The notes under the pieces were generated by a model. It did no database searches and was not told the DNA's origin. It saw only the letters and a list, made by a program, of their open reading frames with translations. From assembly GCF_001895925.1 (NCBI RefSeq), contig NZ_MPPI01000017.1, positions 1 through 64,000 on the forward strand: a stretch of DNA of 64,000 nucleotides, given 5' to 3'. The DNA is from Phormidesmis priestleyi ULC007. GTDB taxonomy: Bacteria > Cyanobacteriota > Cyanobacteriia > Leptolyngbyales > Leptolyngbyaceae. The position numbers and the translations under genes were made by a program. Of the stretch, positions 36,088 through 43,911 are shown in pieces. Each line of letters opens with the position of its first letter. Position 1 is the first letter of the stretch.

Positions 36088-36253
36088 ATAAAGGGTTTCC
36101 TTACCGCGATCGGTCTAGCTTAAATTCACCTCCAGACTAACCATCAGGTATTAAGAGCGCGAAAATATAACATCTCGCAGCATATTTCTTGAAGATAAGT
36201 AACGCACGATACTGTTTTTTGTAGCTTATAACTGTTACCTCTTGTGATAGTTT

Positions 36254-36442
36254 TCAACGATTTAACTCTGCGATCGCATCCTCCACAGTTCCTCGAAATA
36301 CGGTGCCTGCTTGATGAGCGGCTTTCGTTTGAGCAATGTTATTGGCGATTTCTGCACGGCGGTGTTCAATCAGTCGGCGTTGGATGATTTCGAGCAGCGC
36401 GGCTTGATCGTCAATGGAGAGAGATTCGATCGCTTCTAACAT
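36254..36442 (-). CDS. Small antitoxin-like protein, 62 aa
   Basis: A helical protein, MLEAIESLSIDDQAALLEII followed by QRRLIEHRRAEIANNIAQTK, ending FRGTVEDAIAEL. It resembles the short addiction-module-type proteins (about 60-80 aa) common in cyanobacteria, in which an acidic helix precedes an Arg-rich one. No toxin gene follows on this strand in the 166 bp before the peroxidase gene start. It is divergent from the similar-sized gene at 36576. Possibly an orphan antitoxin. Confidence 0.58.
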   Translation of the reverse strand: MLEAIESLSIDDQAALLEIIQRRLIEHRRAEIANNIAQTKAAHQAGTVFRGTVEDAIAELNR

Positions 36443-36575
36443 AGGCGATCGCAGGCGTTTGTTAGATTTGGGAGCGATCGCCCTTCCAACAAAACAGCAG
36501 TTTCAATTCCTGTTCTAATTCCCTTCTGTATTGCGACAATAGAATAGAGAAGATATATGTCAAGGTAAGGTCATT

Positions 36576-36782
36576 ATGCAGCTTCGCCAAGACCTTCTAA
36601 ATTTGATTGAACAGCTTTCTGATGAGCAGTTGGTTTTGTTGATGCCGTTGGTTCTTGCCTTGCGAGATCATCATCAAGTCAAGCAGGTTTCGAGTGAAGC
36701 GTCCGGGGCTTATCAGGCTTGGGTAGGCGCGGAAAATGACGTGTATGATGAACTTTTTGTAGATGAGTTGGCAACGCAGTGA
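36576..36782 (+). CDS. Small antitoxin-like protein, 68 aa
   Basis: Begins MQLRQDLLNLIEQLSDEQLV and ends AYQAWVGAENDVYDELFVDE LATQ. The amphipathic N-terminus and acidic YDELF tail are typical of cyanobacterial antitoxins that precede PemK/MazF-type toxins. The GTG of the next frame overlaps its TGA, and that frame resembles a toxin fragment (36779-36838). Probably the surviving antitoxin of a decayed pair. Confidence 0.6.
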   Translation: MQLRQDLLNLIEQLSDEQLVLLMPLVLALRDHHQVKQVSSEASGAYQAWVGAENDVYDELFVDELATQ

Positions 36783-36838
36783 TCGTGTCTGCGGATATGC
36801 TTAATCAGGTTTCGGATGATGTAATGGTGGTGCCTGGT
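36779..36838 (+). pseudogene. Possible MazF/PemK-like toxin remnant
   Basis: From a GTG that overlaps the antitoxin stop, the frame reads VIVSADMLNQVSDDVMVVP, which resembles the central strand and following segment of PemK/MazF proteins (RPAIVVSxDxxN...VMVVP). The N-terminal third of the family is missing, and the similarity stops at about 36838. The match is short and made from memory, so it is tentative. Confidence 0.42.
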
Positions 36839-37053
36839 TGTTGGGATATACCTGCAAAGACATTTGTAGCATTCTTTATGGTGCTAACAACAGCGATACC
36901 TTACGCCCAGGACTCGCGAAATATCTATACCCACTGATCGGCGATCTGATTCGTGATCGCACCCAACAAGAACCAGGTAAAATCACAGGCGTTGTCGTCC
37001 TAGTCCAGCTAGAAAAGTTGGGTTATCGGAAAGCCTTGATGAGCGAAGACTGA
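36838..37053 (+). CDS. Hypothetical 71-aa frame, possibly a gene fragment
   Basis: A TTG-initiated frame: LGYTCKDICSILYGANNSDT, LRPGLAKYLYPLIGDLIRDR, then GVVVLVQLEKLGYRKALMSE. It has protein-like composition, but there is no recognisable family and no Shine-Dalgarno. It follows directly after the toxin remnant, and its residues suggest a piece of a larger helical domain. It may be debris from an inserted gene. About 180 bp without any recognised feature follow. Confidence 0.35.
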   Translation: MLGYTCKDICSILYGANNSDTLRPGLAKYLYPLIGDLIRDRTQQEPGKITGVVVLVQLEKLGYRKALMSED

Positions 37054-37235
37054 GACTCTGTTTTGGATAACTAAACGATCGCCGCCCTACGCGCAGTTGA
37101 TCTAGCATCCTGCCAGGGTGCAGTCGGGCTGTGGTACAGACAAACGACCATACTGCACTTAATCAACACATTACTAAAACCGTTGAGTTGAGCAAACTGC
37201 TATTACGATCACGCAAACTGCTTTACGCACTCATC

Positions 37236-37478
37236 TCAGCTACCTAGCGAACTAAAATCATTGGGAATCTCATCGGCTGAGATCTGCAATACTTGCATCA
37301 TCGCTTTCCACTGACGAGGCGTGAGTTTCGCTTCCGTTTCGCCAGAGATCCATCTCTGATAGGTGCGAAGGGGAACGCCACAATGCACCGCAAACTCAGC
37401 TTGAGAAAAATGGGTTCGTTCGACTCTCAAAGCTTCGATCGGCGATTGGCTGTCTTGGGGGCGGCGATCTTTGTTCAC
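37236..37478 (-). CDS. XRE-type helix-turn-helix protein, 80 aa
   Basis: From the GTG at 37478 (VNKDRRPQDSQSPIEALRVE) the protein has a single HTH: HFSQAEFAVHCGVPLRTYQRWISGETEAKL is its core, followed by LTPRQWKAMMQVLQISADEI. Cyanobacteria carry many such stand-alone phage-repressor-like proteins. The frame stays open upstream to 37766, but that portion overlaps the Uma2 gene at 37579 and is not protein-like, so the GTG is preferred. It lies 100 bp downstream of that Uma2 gene on the same strand. Confidence 0.68.
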   Translation of the reverse strand: MNKDRRPQDSQSPIEALRVERTHFSQAEFAVHCGVPLRTYQRWISGETEAKLTPRQWKAMMQVLQISADEIPNDFSSLGS

Positions 37479-37578
37479 TCTCAAAATATTGACGCGCCAT
37501 ATTGCCGGATTGATAGGTGACGTGTCATATCGTTTACGAGATGGTTTACCTCTAAGAGCAGCTAAACATAAACTTCTT

Positions 37579-38190
37579 CTAAACCCCAGCCGCAAAGATT
37601 TGTTCTGCGGTAAGCGCCAACTCTGGAAAGGTGTCAGAAATAACCCGATCTTTTCCCCGAAATTGCTGCACTTGATACTCGCCTTCCATCCACTGATAAA
37701 CCGAAATCGTCGGCTGTTTGGGAGAGCCAATATATCGCTTTGCACCCAATCCTTTAAAATCGACAATCCAATACTCAGGAATGCTCATCCGTTCGTAGTC
37801 TGTCACCTTGTTTCCATAGTCGGTGTTCCAATTGGTACTCACCACTTCTACGACTAGTTTGATCGATTTGCCATGCTCGATCGTCGATGATTTCTTCCAG
37901 CGGGGTTCATCCTGAAGTGCCCCTCGGTCTAAAACAAGAATGTCTGGTTGGTAGCCACTGTCTTCGCCGGGAGGCTTAACCAGGTAAGTTCTGGGAATGA
38001 TATAAGGCAATTGCAGCCGTCGAACTTCCAGAAACAATTCACCTGTAGTAAATGCGGTTACTTCTTCGTGATCACCTGTTGGCAGCATTTCAGCGATCGC
38101 TCCTCTATAGAGTTCGTAGCGCCCTGCTCGATCGGGATACCACTCTACAAACTCCTCAAAACTCATAAATTTTGGCGAAGCTTGAAACAT
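37579..38190 (-). CDS. Uma2 family (DUF820) putative endonuclease
   Basis: A 203-aa protein from the ATG at 38190 (MFQASPKFMSFEEFVEWYPD); the frame opens 18 bp earlier. Uma2 features: YELYRGAIAEMLPTGDHEEV, GYQPDILVLDRGALQ, IKLVVEVVSTNWNTDYGNKV and YERMSIPEYWIVDFKGLGAK. These supply the D, E and K positions of the PD-(D/E)XK fold. The C-terminus VISDTFPELALTAEQIFAAG is the intact counterpart of the remnant at 33216. It precedes an XRE-type gene. Confidence 0.9.
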   Translation of the reverse strand: MFQASPKFMSFEEFVEWYPDRAGRYELYRGAIAEMLPTGDHEEVTAFTTGELFLEVRRLQLPYIIPRTYLVKPPGEDSGYQPDILVLDRGALQDEPRWKKSSTIEHGKSIKLVVEVVSTNWNTDYGNKVTDYERMSIPEYWIVDFKGLGAKRYIGSPKQPTISVYQWMEGEYQVQQFRGKDRVISDTFPELALTAEQIFAAGV

Positions 38191-38393
38191 AGTGCTTGCC
38201 TCTCTCATCTTTCAACTGATATTACGATAACGCGAACTGAAAAACTTTCCAGTGTTTGATGGAAAGTTTCCAGCCTTCTATCCTAGGATTCGTGATACAT
38301 TAACCCCAATCCTTCCGCTTAAACAGGTATCCAATCTTGAGGTTAAAGGGTAAAGGTAGATCATCGTTTAGTCCGCATGATTTGCCGAACAAG

Positions 38394-38675
38394 ATGAAGC
38401 CGAGACAATTTTGCCGCTTGTGGTTCAACGTTAGTGAAGAAGACGAGAAAGCCAGAGGCTACCGCACGCAATGCGTAAAACTGCTTTCCCGCGTCATTGG
38501 TTTGGAGGAAGACACGATCGAACGTTGGGGTTCAGGGGTCGATTTTCCTGGAATGCCAGACCAATACGAAAACACGCTGGGCTATGCCATGACGATTAAG
38601 CGAATGCTGGAAGAAGGCGGAAAGAGTCAACGCGAGATCTTTCAAGCCGTTTTGCAACAGTTGGAAGATTCATAA
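38394..38675 (+). CDS. Conserved cyanobacterial-type hypothetical protein, 93 aa
   Basis: From the ATG at 38394 (MKPRQFCRLWFNVSEEDEKA) the protein continues RGYRTQCVKLLSRVIGLEED and TIERWGSGVDFPGMP, ending in an acidic helix. The frame also opens at 38337, but that upstream part looks random. I have seen similar short proteins starting MKPRxFxxxWF in cyanobacteria; the RGYRxQCVKLL...TIERWG region suggests a divergent helix-turn-helix (inference). Function is unknown. Confidence 0.6.
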   Translation: MKPRQFCRLWFNVSEEDEKARGYRTQCVKLLSRVIGLEEDTIERWGSGVDFPGMPDQYENTLGYAMTIKRMLEEGGKSQREIFQAVLQQLEDS

Positions 38676-38730
38676 AATTTATTATTGAATTATTTTCTGA
38701 CTTTTTACTGGAAACTCTCATCCTTATCTA

Positions 38731-39057
38731 TTGACCCCAAACCAGGGGTTTTTTATTGTTAGAAAGTTCAACTGTTTTTCGTGGCATCTAAAATATGAGT
38801 TACCAAAACTCGCTCAGTCCCTGGGTGATTATCGTCGCCTGCCTAATTTTCAGCGTCAATTTATCGATCGATTTCGTCGCCGCACCCACGCCGAAGAATA
38901 TTTGAAAGTGATTCAGCGCCTTAGCCCCGATGCTGAATTTGAGATTGTCTACGAGATTGCTCAAGCAGAAAGCCATAAACCCTCACCCCAAACCCCTCTC
39001 CCGCAGGAGATGGGTTTCAATCAATCTCTGGTTCCCTCTCCTTGGGGAGAGGGCTAG
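38731..39057 (+). CDS. Doubtful hypothetical protein running into a repeat
   Basis: The central part (LAQSLGDYRRLPNFQRQFID, RFRRRTHAEEYLKVIQRLSP, FEIVYEIAQAES) looks like real protein. The first ~25 residues are hydrophobic and random-looking, and the last ~27 are translated from the GC-rich repeat at 38979. It may be the surviving middle of a decayed gene, or a small gene whose 3' end was replaced when the repeat arrived. No family is recognised. Confidence 0.35.
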   Translation: MTPNQGFFIVRKFNCFSWHLKYELPKLAQSLGDYRRLPNFQRQFIDRFRRRTHAEEYLKVIQRLSPDAEFEIVYEIAQAESHKPSPQTPLPQEMGFNQSLVPSPWGEG

Positions 39058-39066
39058 GGTGGGGGC
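38979..39066. repeat. CCCTCACCCCAAACCCCTCTC...GGGAGAGGGCTAGGGTGGGGG inverted repeat
   Basis: ACCCTCACCCCAAACCCCTC (left) and GGGGAGAGGGCTAGGGTGGG (right) are imperfect inverse complements separated by about 40 bp. The right arm matches the fragment at 1203-1234. This is a common intergenic palindrome of filamentous cyanobacteria. Confidence 0.7.
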
Positions 39067-39181
39067 TGCTTTGAGGCGGTTTTAGGAAAGTCGCACATCG
39101 CGTCACTAAATTACTTTAAACAAAAATAATCTGTGTAAAAGCATTACAAATAACGCACCTACACCGATTAACCTCAGAGCT

Positions 39182-39868
39182 TTAGTAGACAGCGTTCACT
39201 GTTAGAGAACTGTTGAGCGTCAACGACAAATCAGTTTGAGGATTTACCACTAGCACGTCGGCACTGCCACGTTTCAGCAAGAATTGACCTAAAGCACCCA
39301 CACCACTCCCGATCAAAACCTTGCCTACAGAAATGCGGCGGTTGCCTGTGATTCCACTAATAATCGCGGCAGCACCCGCCCCGATCGCGGCACCCGTTAA
39401 AATACTGCCTGTGCTTGCACCTTTTTGGATGGTTTCTCTGCGGGTCACCACATTAGAAGAGGCATCGATCGACAGGCGATCGCCATTCGTCAAAACCAGC
39501 GTTTTCGCAAAAAACTGAGTGCCGCCTTGCGAAGGTCTGAGTTCGCCTTCTACCTGGCTTCCAGCCGGAATCAACAACGCGCCAGACGAAGTGCGAACGT
39601 TTCTAGCAATCTTCAGCGTGACTGCACTGGTTTCGTTAGGTGCCACCACAATTTTGTCGTTGTCATAGGTAACAGGCAGAACCGTGCCTCTCGGAATTCT
39701 CACCTGACCCGATTGGACGGGTTGAGTAGAAGGATACTGCTGTGAAGGGAACAAGGGCGCGGCGGCAGCATTGCCGATCGCAAAGGGTGCCAGACTTGTA
39801 GAGGTCATGCCCAATGTGAGAGCCAGGACAGTCCCCGTTTGCCATTTTCTGAATTTCAACATTTGCAC
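39182..39868 (-). CDS. Exported protein of unknown function
   Basis: A 228-aa protein with a signal peptide (MLKFRKWQTGTVLALTLGMT and STSLAPFAIGNAAAA). The mature part has a low-complexity linker (PSQQYPSTQPVQSGQ), a beta-rich domain (VRIPRGTVLPVTYDNDKIVV, LLIPAGSQVEGELRPSQGGT, LVLTNGDRLSIDASSNVVTR), a Gly/Ala-rich hydrophobic segment (ILTGAAIGAGAAAIISGITG) and a short C-terminal beta stretch. The pattern of a beta domain around a glycine-zipper segment suggests an envelope-associated protein. It stands alone between the accessory region and the element upstream of sbcC. I cannot assign a function. Confidence 0.8.
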   Translation of the reverse strand: MQMLKFRKWQTGTVLALTLGMTSTSLAPFAIGNAAAAPLFPSQQYPSTQPVQSGQVRIPRGTVLPVTYDNDKIVVAPNETSAVTLKIARNVRTSSGALLIPAGSQVEGELRPSQGGTQFFAKTLVLTNGDRLSIDASSNVVTRRETIQKGASTGSILTGAAIGAGAAAIISGITGNRRISVGKVLIGSGVGALGQFLLKRGSADVLVVNPQTDLSLTLNSSLTVNAVY

Positions 39869-40030
39869 GTCCTTAGAGTCTTAGTCTAGTAGCGATGGTT
39901 TCAATGACCGAGGCAAGTTTAGCAAGGTTCCTAATGAGGGAAAAATCATCCAAAGGGCATAAGGTAGGTGCAGATTGTGAAAGGCTTCTGCTATCAACGA
40001 TGCTCGATCGCCAATCCCCTATTCATGGGG

Positions 40031-40201
40031 CTACTGTGTATATACAAATGGCTTCAAGTTCGGATTTCTTGGGAATTGTCCCCTAAATCCCCCAAAATGG
40101 GGGGACTTTGAATTTTGGAACTCTCTCTTCTCAAAGTCCCCCAAAATGGGGGATTTAGGGGGCTGAAATGGAGCGATAAACGATTTGTGTATACACAGTA
40201 G
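40031..40201. repeat. MITE-like element with terminal inverted repeats (contains copy E at 40078-40163)
   Basis: Outer inverted repeats CTACTGTGTATATACAAAT (40031-40049) and ATTTGTGTATACACAGTAG (40183-40201) match at 18 of 19 positions. They enclose the standard palindromic core GTCCCCTAAATCCCCCAAA ... GGGGGATTTAGGGGGC. The whole element is 171 bp. It lies in the 492-bp gap upstream of sbcC (39869-40360), which otherwise shows no gene. Confidence 0.82.
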
Positions 40202-40360
40202 ACCCATAGGGTATGTTGAAAAGCCCGATCGCGCCGTCATTTTTAAGAGTTTTTAGAAAAACCGTTACGGACTAACCCTTCAAGCGCGTACACTACAAGA
40301 AGTGCGAGTGTACTTCGGTGCATTTGTACTCAATTCACTCGATCGGGCGAATCGCTCTCA

Positions 40361-43300
40361 ATGATTCCTCAGCAACTCACACTCAAGAATTTTTTGAGTT
40401 ATCGTGCCGCCACGCTTGACTTTCGGGGGCTGCACACCGCTTGCGTGTGCGGAGCTAACGGGGCTGGCAAATCGTCGCTGTTAGAGGCAATTGCTTGGGC
40501 GATCTGGGGCGAAAGTCGGGCAGCCTCTGAAGATGATGTAATTCACGTTGGTGAAGCTGAAGCGCGAGTTGAGTTTGTGTTTAGCATGCATCAACAAACC
40601 TATCGCGTGATCAGAACTCGGCAACGAGGAAACGGCGTAGCGCTAGAGTTTCAAATTGCCCACGGAGCGATCGCAAGTCACAACTCAGATTCACACTTAC
40701 CCTCGTTTCGATCGCTCACCGAAAAAGGAATTCGTGCCACTCAGCACTTAATTCTGGAGCATTTGAAGCTCGATTACGATACGTTTGTCAACTCAGCTTA
40801 TTTGCGGCAGGGTCGCGCCGATGAGTTTATGCTCAAGCGTCCGGGCGATCGTAAACAAATTCTCGCTGATCTGTTAAAGCTACAGCGCTATGATGAGTTA
40901 GCAGAGCAAGCCAAAGATAAATCTCGTCAGTTTAAAGGGCAAGTAGAACTGCTAGAACGAAATCTAGCGTCGATTCAACAACAGTTGCAACAAACCGAAG
41001 CGATCGCGCTAGAACGCGCCCAGTTAGAGGCAACACTAGCGCAAATGCAGCAGCAGCAAACTGCCTATAATGAGCAGTTGCAGAATCTTTTAGCCAGACA
41101 GCAACACCGACAAACCACAAAACAGCAACTCACCTGGCAACAGCAACAGCAACGTAATCTTAATCAAGACTGCCAACGCCTGCAAAAAGAACTCACGCAG
41201 ATCGATCACCAACGGCAAACGCTAATTGAATTGCTGCAACAAGAACGCGCGATCGCCAATGGATATCAGCAATGGCAAACGCTGCAAATGCGGGAAGACG
41301 GCTTTACTACAAAATTTCAAGCCCATCAGGTTGCTCAAGCCAAACGCCAACAATATCAGCAGCAACAAACCACGAAACTCAACGATCTTCAAAATCAGTT
41401 ACAAAATCTGCAAGCGCAAGGCGTGGTGTTAGAACAACAGTTTCAAGAGATTCAGCGCACCCTCAGCAAAGCTGCCGATGTTGAAGCCGGAGTTGAACAA
41501 CTGCGAGAGGCACGGCTGCAACTGACTCATCTAGACCAACTGCAAATGCAAGTGGCTCCGCTGCTTCAGCGTCGCCAACACCTGCAAAGCGATCTCGATC
41601 GAGCCTCAACCCGACTCACCGCCAGACTTGATGAACTGCGAACTTCTGCACATCAGCTTCAGACCCAGCAGCAGCGTCAGCCCAAACTACAGCGCGCAGC
41701 CGTCGAAGTTGCTGATCGCATTGAAGCGTTAGAAAAACTCAAACTCTATCAAGAACAAGTGCGCGAAAAAGGGCTAGAGCGGCGCAGCTTTATGGATCGA
41801 CTGCAAGCCCATCAGCGCGACCACGAAGCCCATCTCGCCGAATTAGATCACAAACTGCGGATGCTCAAACAAGGCACATTAGGAGATCAAGATCTTGCAG
41901 AACTAGAACGTGAGTTGACAGCAGATAGAGTTACGGATGAACAATCCATTCATTCAACCGAGTCCTCATCCGCAACTCAATCTGTTGCGACTCTCACGCA
42001 ACCCTCAATCCTCGACCCGCAAAATTCTTCTTATCCGCCTTGTCCGCTCTGCGATCGTCCCCTCGATGAACCCCACTGGAATCTCGTCTTACAAAAACAC
42101 GAGCAGCAGCGGCAAGAAGTGTTCGATCAAATTTGGGTGATTCGAGAACAGTTAGCGGTGTCTGAGCGAGAAATTCAAGTTTTGCGGCGAGAATATGCAG
42201 AACTTGACACTCAACTCGCGCAATTTGGCTCGGCGTTAGAGCGACGCGGACAACTGCAAGAACAACTTCAAACTACCGCCGATGTGCAAAAAAGCCTGGA
42301 ACAACTTACGGTAGAAGCTTCTCAACTCGAACAACAACTGCACGATCGAGACTATGCCACTGATGTGCAAGAAGAATTGACCCTACTCGATCGCAGCCTC
42401 CAACAACTGAGCTATGACGAAAAAGATCACGCCCTGGCACGAGGAGCCGTCGATCGCTGGCGGTGGGCAGAAATTAAACTTGCAGATATCAAACAGGCAC
42501 AGCGACGACAGGCCCAAATGACTGCCCATCAGCCAGAGCTAACAGCTCAAGTGTCTCAGCTAGAACAGCAAATAGAACAGCTTCAGGCAGACACCGCCGC
42601 CGGATTTGTGCAGAGCGATCGCCAAATTGCTGAAATTGGCTATGATTTAGCGCAACACAATGCGCTCAGAGTCGCACTCCGGCAGGCACAGCCTTGGCAG
42701 TTGCGGTTTCAAGAACTGCGACAGGCACAGCAGCAATTTCCGCAGGTGCAGCAGCGTCTCCAAGACTTGGCGCAAACCCTCCAGACGCGGCTAAACGAGC
42801 TGCAAACGGTGAGCCTCCACACTCAAGAACTCGTCAGTTATTTAGAGCAAACATCCGATTTTACGGCTCAGATTCAGGCGATCGAACAAGAACTACAACG
42901 GCAGCGCCAACAGCTAGATGAACAGCTTGCCCGTCTGGGTCGGCTTCAGCAACAGCAACAGCAGCAAGACGCGCTCAGAATTCAAGATGGAGAACTCAGA
43001 ACCCAGTTAACCCTGGCACGTCAGCAGAGCCGAGTCTATCAAGAACTCGCCTTAGCCTTTGGCAAAAATGGCATTCAGGCACTCTTGATTGAGAATGTGC
43101 TGCCGCAGCTAGAAGCGACAACGAATCAAATTCTTTCTCGTCTCAGTGCCAATCAACTGCACGTTCAATTTGTGACTCAACGCACCGCCCGCAGTGCAAA
43201 ATCTTCTAGCAAATCGACGCGAGGCATCACCCAAAATCCCAAATCGATCGAGACCCTCGACATTCTGATCGCCGACGCTCACGGCACACGCCCTTATGAA

Positions 43301-43591
43301 ACCTATTCAGGCGGAGAAGCCTTTCGGGTTAATTTTGCAATTCGTCTGGCGCTGGCTCGATTGCTATCACACCGATCGGGCACTGCCCTGCAAATGCTGA
43401 TTGTTGATGAAGGCTTTGGCACACAGGATCAAGAAGGCTGCGATCGCTTGATTGCGGCGATTAATGCGATCGCGCCTGACTTTTCCTGCATTCTCACAGT
43501 TACACACATGCCCTATTTTCGAGAGGCGTTCCAAGCGCGCATTGAGGTCACAAAAACCTCTGAAGGCTCACAAATTATGCTCTGCCTCTAG
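40361..43591 (+). CDS. sbcC: SbcC/Rad50-type ATPase subunit of the SbcCD nuclease
   Basis: A 1076-aa SMC-like protein. Walker A is at about 30-38 (CGANGAGKSSLLEAIAWAIW). Two long Gln-rich coiled coils flank a zinc hook CPLCDRP, with Cys at about 561 and 564. The ABC signature is at about 980 (YSGGEAFRVNFAIRLALARL) and Walker B at about 1012 (LIVDEGFGTQDQEG). With SbcD it forms an ATP-dependent double-strand exonuclease and hairpin endonuclease for DNA-end processing. sbcD is not adjacent. The coiled-coil arms are encoded by CAG/CAA-rich DNA. The position next to a palindromic element is notable because SbcCD cleaves hairpins, but this is probably chance. Confidence 0.95.
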   Translation: MIPQQLTLKNFLSYRAATLDFRGLHTACVCGANGAGKSSLLEAIAWAIWGESRAASEDDVIHVGEAEARVEFVFSMHQQTYRVIRTRQRGNGVALEFQIAHGAIASHNSDSHLPSFRSLTEKGIRATQHLILEHLKLDYDTFVNSAYLRQGRADEFMLKRPGDRKQILADLLKLQRYDELAEQAKDKSRQFKGQVELLERNLASIQQQLQQTEAIALERAQLEATLAQMQQQQTAYNEQLQNLLARQQHRQTTKQQLTWQQQQQRNLNQDCQRLQKELTQIDHQRQTLIELLQQERAIANGYQQWQTLQMREDGFTTKFQAHQVAQAKRQQYQQQQTTKLNDLQNQLQNLQAQGVVLEQQFQEIQRTLSKAADVEAGVEQLREARLQLTHLDQLQMQVAPLLQRRQHLQSDLDRASTRLTARLDELRTSAHQLQTQQQRQPKLQRAAVEVADRIEALEKLKLYQEQVREKGLERRSFMDRLQAHQRDHEAHLAELDHKLRMLKQGTLGDQDLAELERELTADRVTDEQSIHSTESSSATQSVATLTQPSILDPQNSSYPPCPLCDRPLDEPHWNLVLQKHEQQRQEVFDQIWVIREQLAVSEREIQVLRREYAELDTQLAQFGSALERRGQLQEQLQTTADVQKSLEQLTVEASQLEQQLHDRDYATDVQEELTLLDRSLQQLSYDEKDHALARGAVDRWRWAEIKLADIKQAQRRQAQMTAHQPELTAQVSQLEQQIEQLQADTAAGFVQSDRQIAEIGYDLAQHNALRVALRQAQPWQLRFQELRQAQQQFPQVQQRLQDLAQTLQTRLNELQTVSLHTQELVSYLEQTSDFTAQIQAIEQELQRQRQQLDEQLARLGRLQQQQQQQDALRIQDGELRTQLTLARQQSRVYQELALAFGKNGIQALLIENVLPQLEATTNQILSRLSANQLHVQFVTQRTARSAKSSSKSTRGITQNPKSIETLDILIADAHGTRPYETYSGGEAFRVNFAIRLALARLLSHRSGTALQMLIVDEGFGTQDQEGCDRLIAAINAIAPDFSCILTVTHMPYFREAFQARIEVTKTSEGSQIMLCL

Positions 43592-43684
43592 GGATCTATC
43601 AAAATTAAATTGCCAGAGTGATTGTATCAATTTGATTTAACGTGAGATCGATGAAGTTTTTCGCTGCGGTTGCAAATCCGGATT

Positions 43685-43766
43685 GCCCCCTAAATCCCCC
43701 AAAATTGGGGGACTTTGAACCTAAACTCTGAGCTTAAAGTCCCCAAAATTGGGGGATTTAGGGGGC
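43685..43766. repeat. Palindromic MITE-like repeat, copy F
   Basis: Two-arm core GCCCCCTAAATCCCCCAAA ... TTGGGGGATTTAGGGGGC. The outer flanks ACGTGAGATCGATGAAG (near 43640) and CTCATCGAACTGACGCT (near 43795) are imperfect inverse complements, so the whole unit of about 170 bp is a foldback element. It lies between sbcC and the convergent dikinase fusion gene. Confidence 0.85.
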
Positions 43767-43832
43767 AGAAGCCGCTGAAAACGAAGCGAAAGAACTCATC
43801 GAACTGACGCTAAATTAAGCAAATTTACGTAC

Positions 43833-43879
43833 GGGTAGGGCACTGCCGTGCCTTCAACCTTGCAAGTAACCGACGTTAT
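43833..43879 (-). repeat. Dispersed repeat family 2, copy 3 (inverted)
   Basis: GGGTAGGGCACTGCCGTGCC followed by TTGCAAGTAACCGACGTTAT. Its reverse complement matches the copies at 21154 and 25864. As in the 25.9 kb copy, it lies close beside a family-1 palindromic element. Confidence 0.7.
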
Positions 43880-43911
43880 GTAATTTACGATCCTTAGATT
43901 TTTCTTCACCA

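Noticed and set aside
37479-37766. Upstream extension of the XRE-type frame
   Set aside because: This part overlaps the Uma2 gene on the same strand in another phase and is not protein-like. The GTG at 37478 gives the usual size for such proteins.
1203-39066. Possible CRISPR signal from repeated CCCTC/GGGAG and CCCCCTAAAT motifs
   Set aside because: The motifs are palindromic, single and far apart, with no regular repeat-spacer array and no cas genes.
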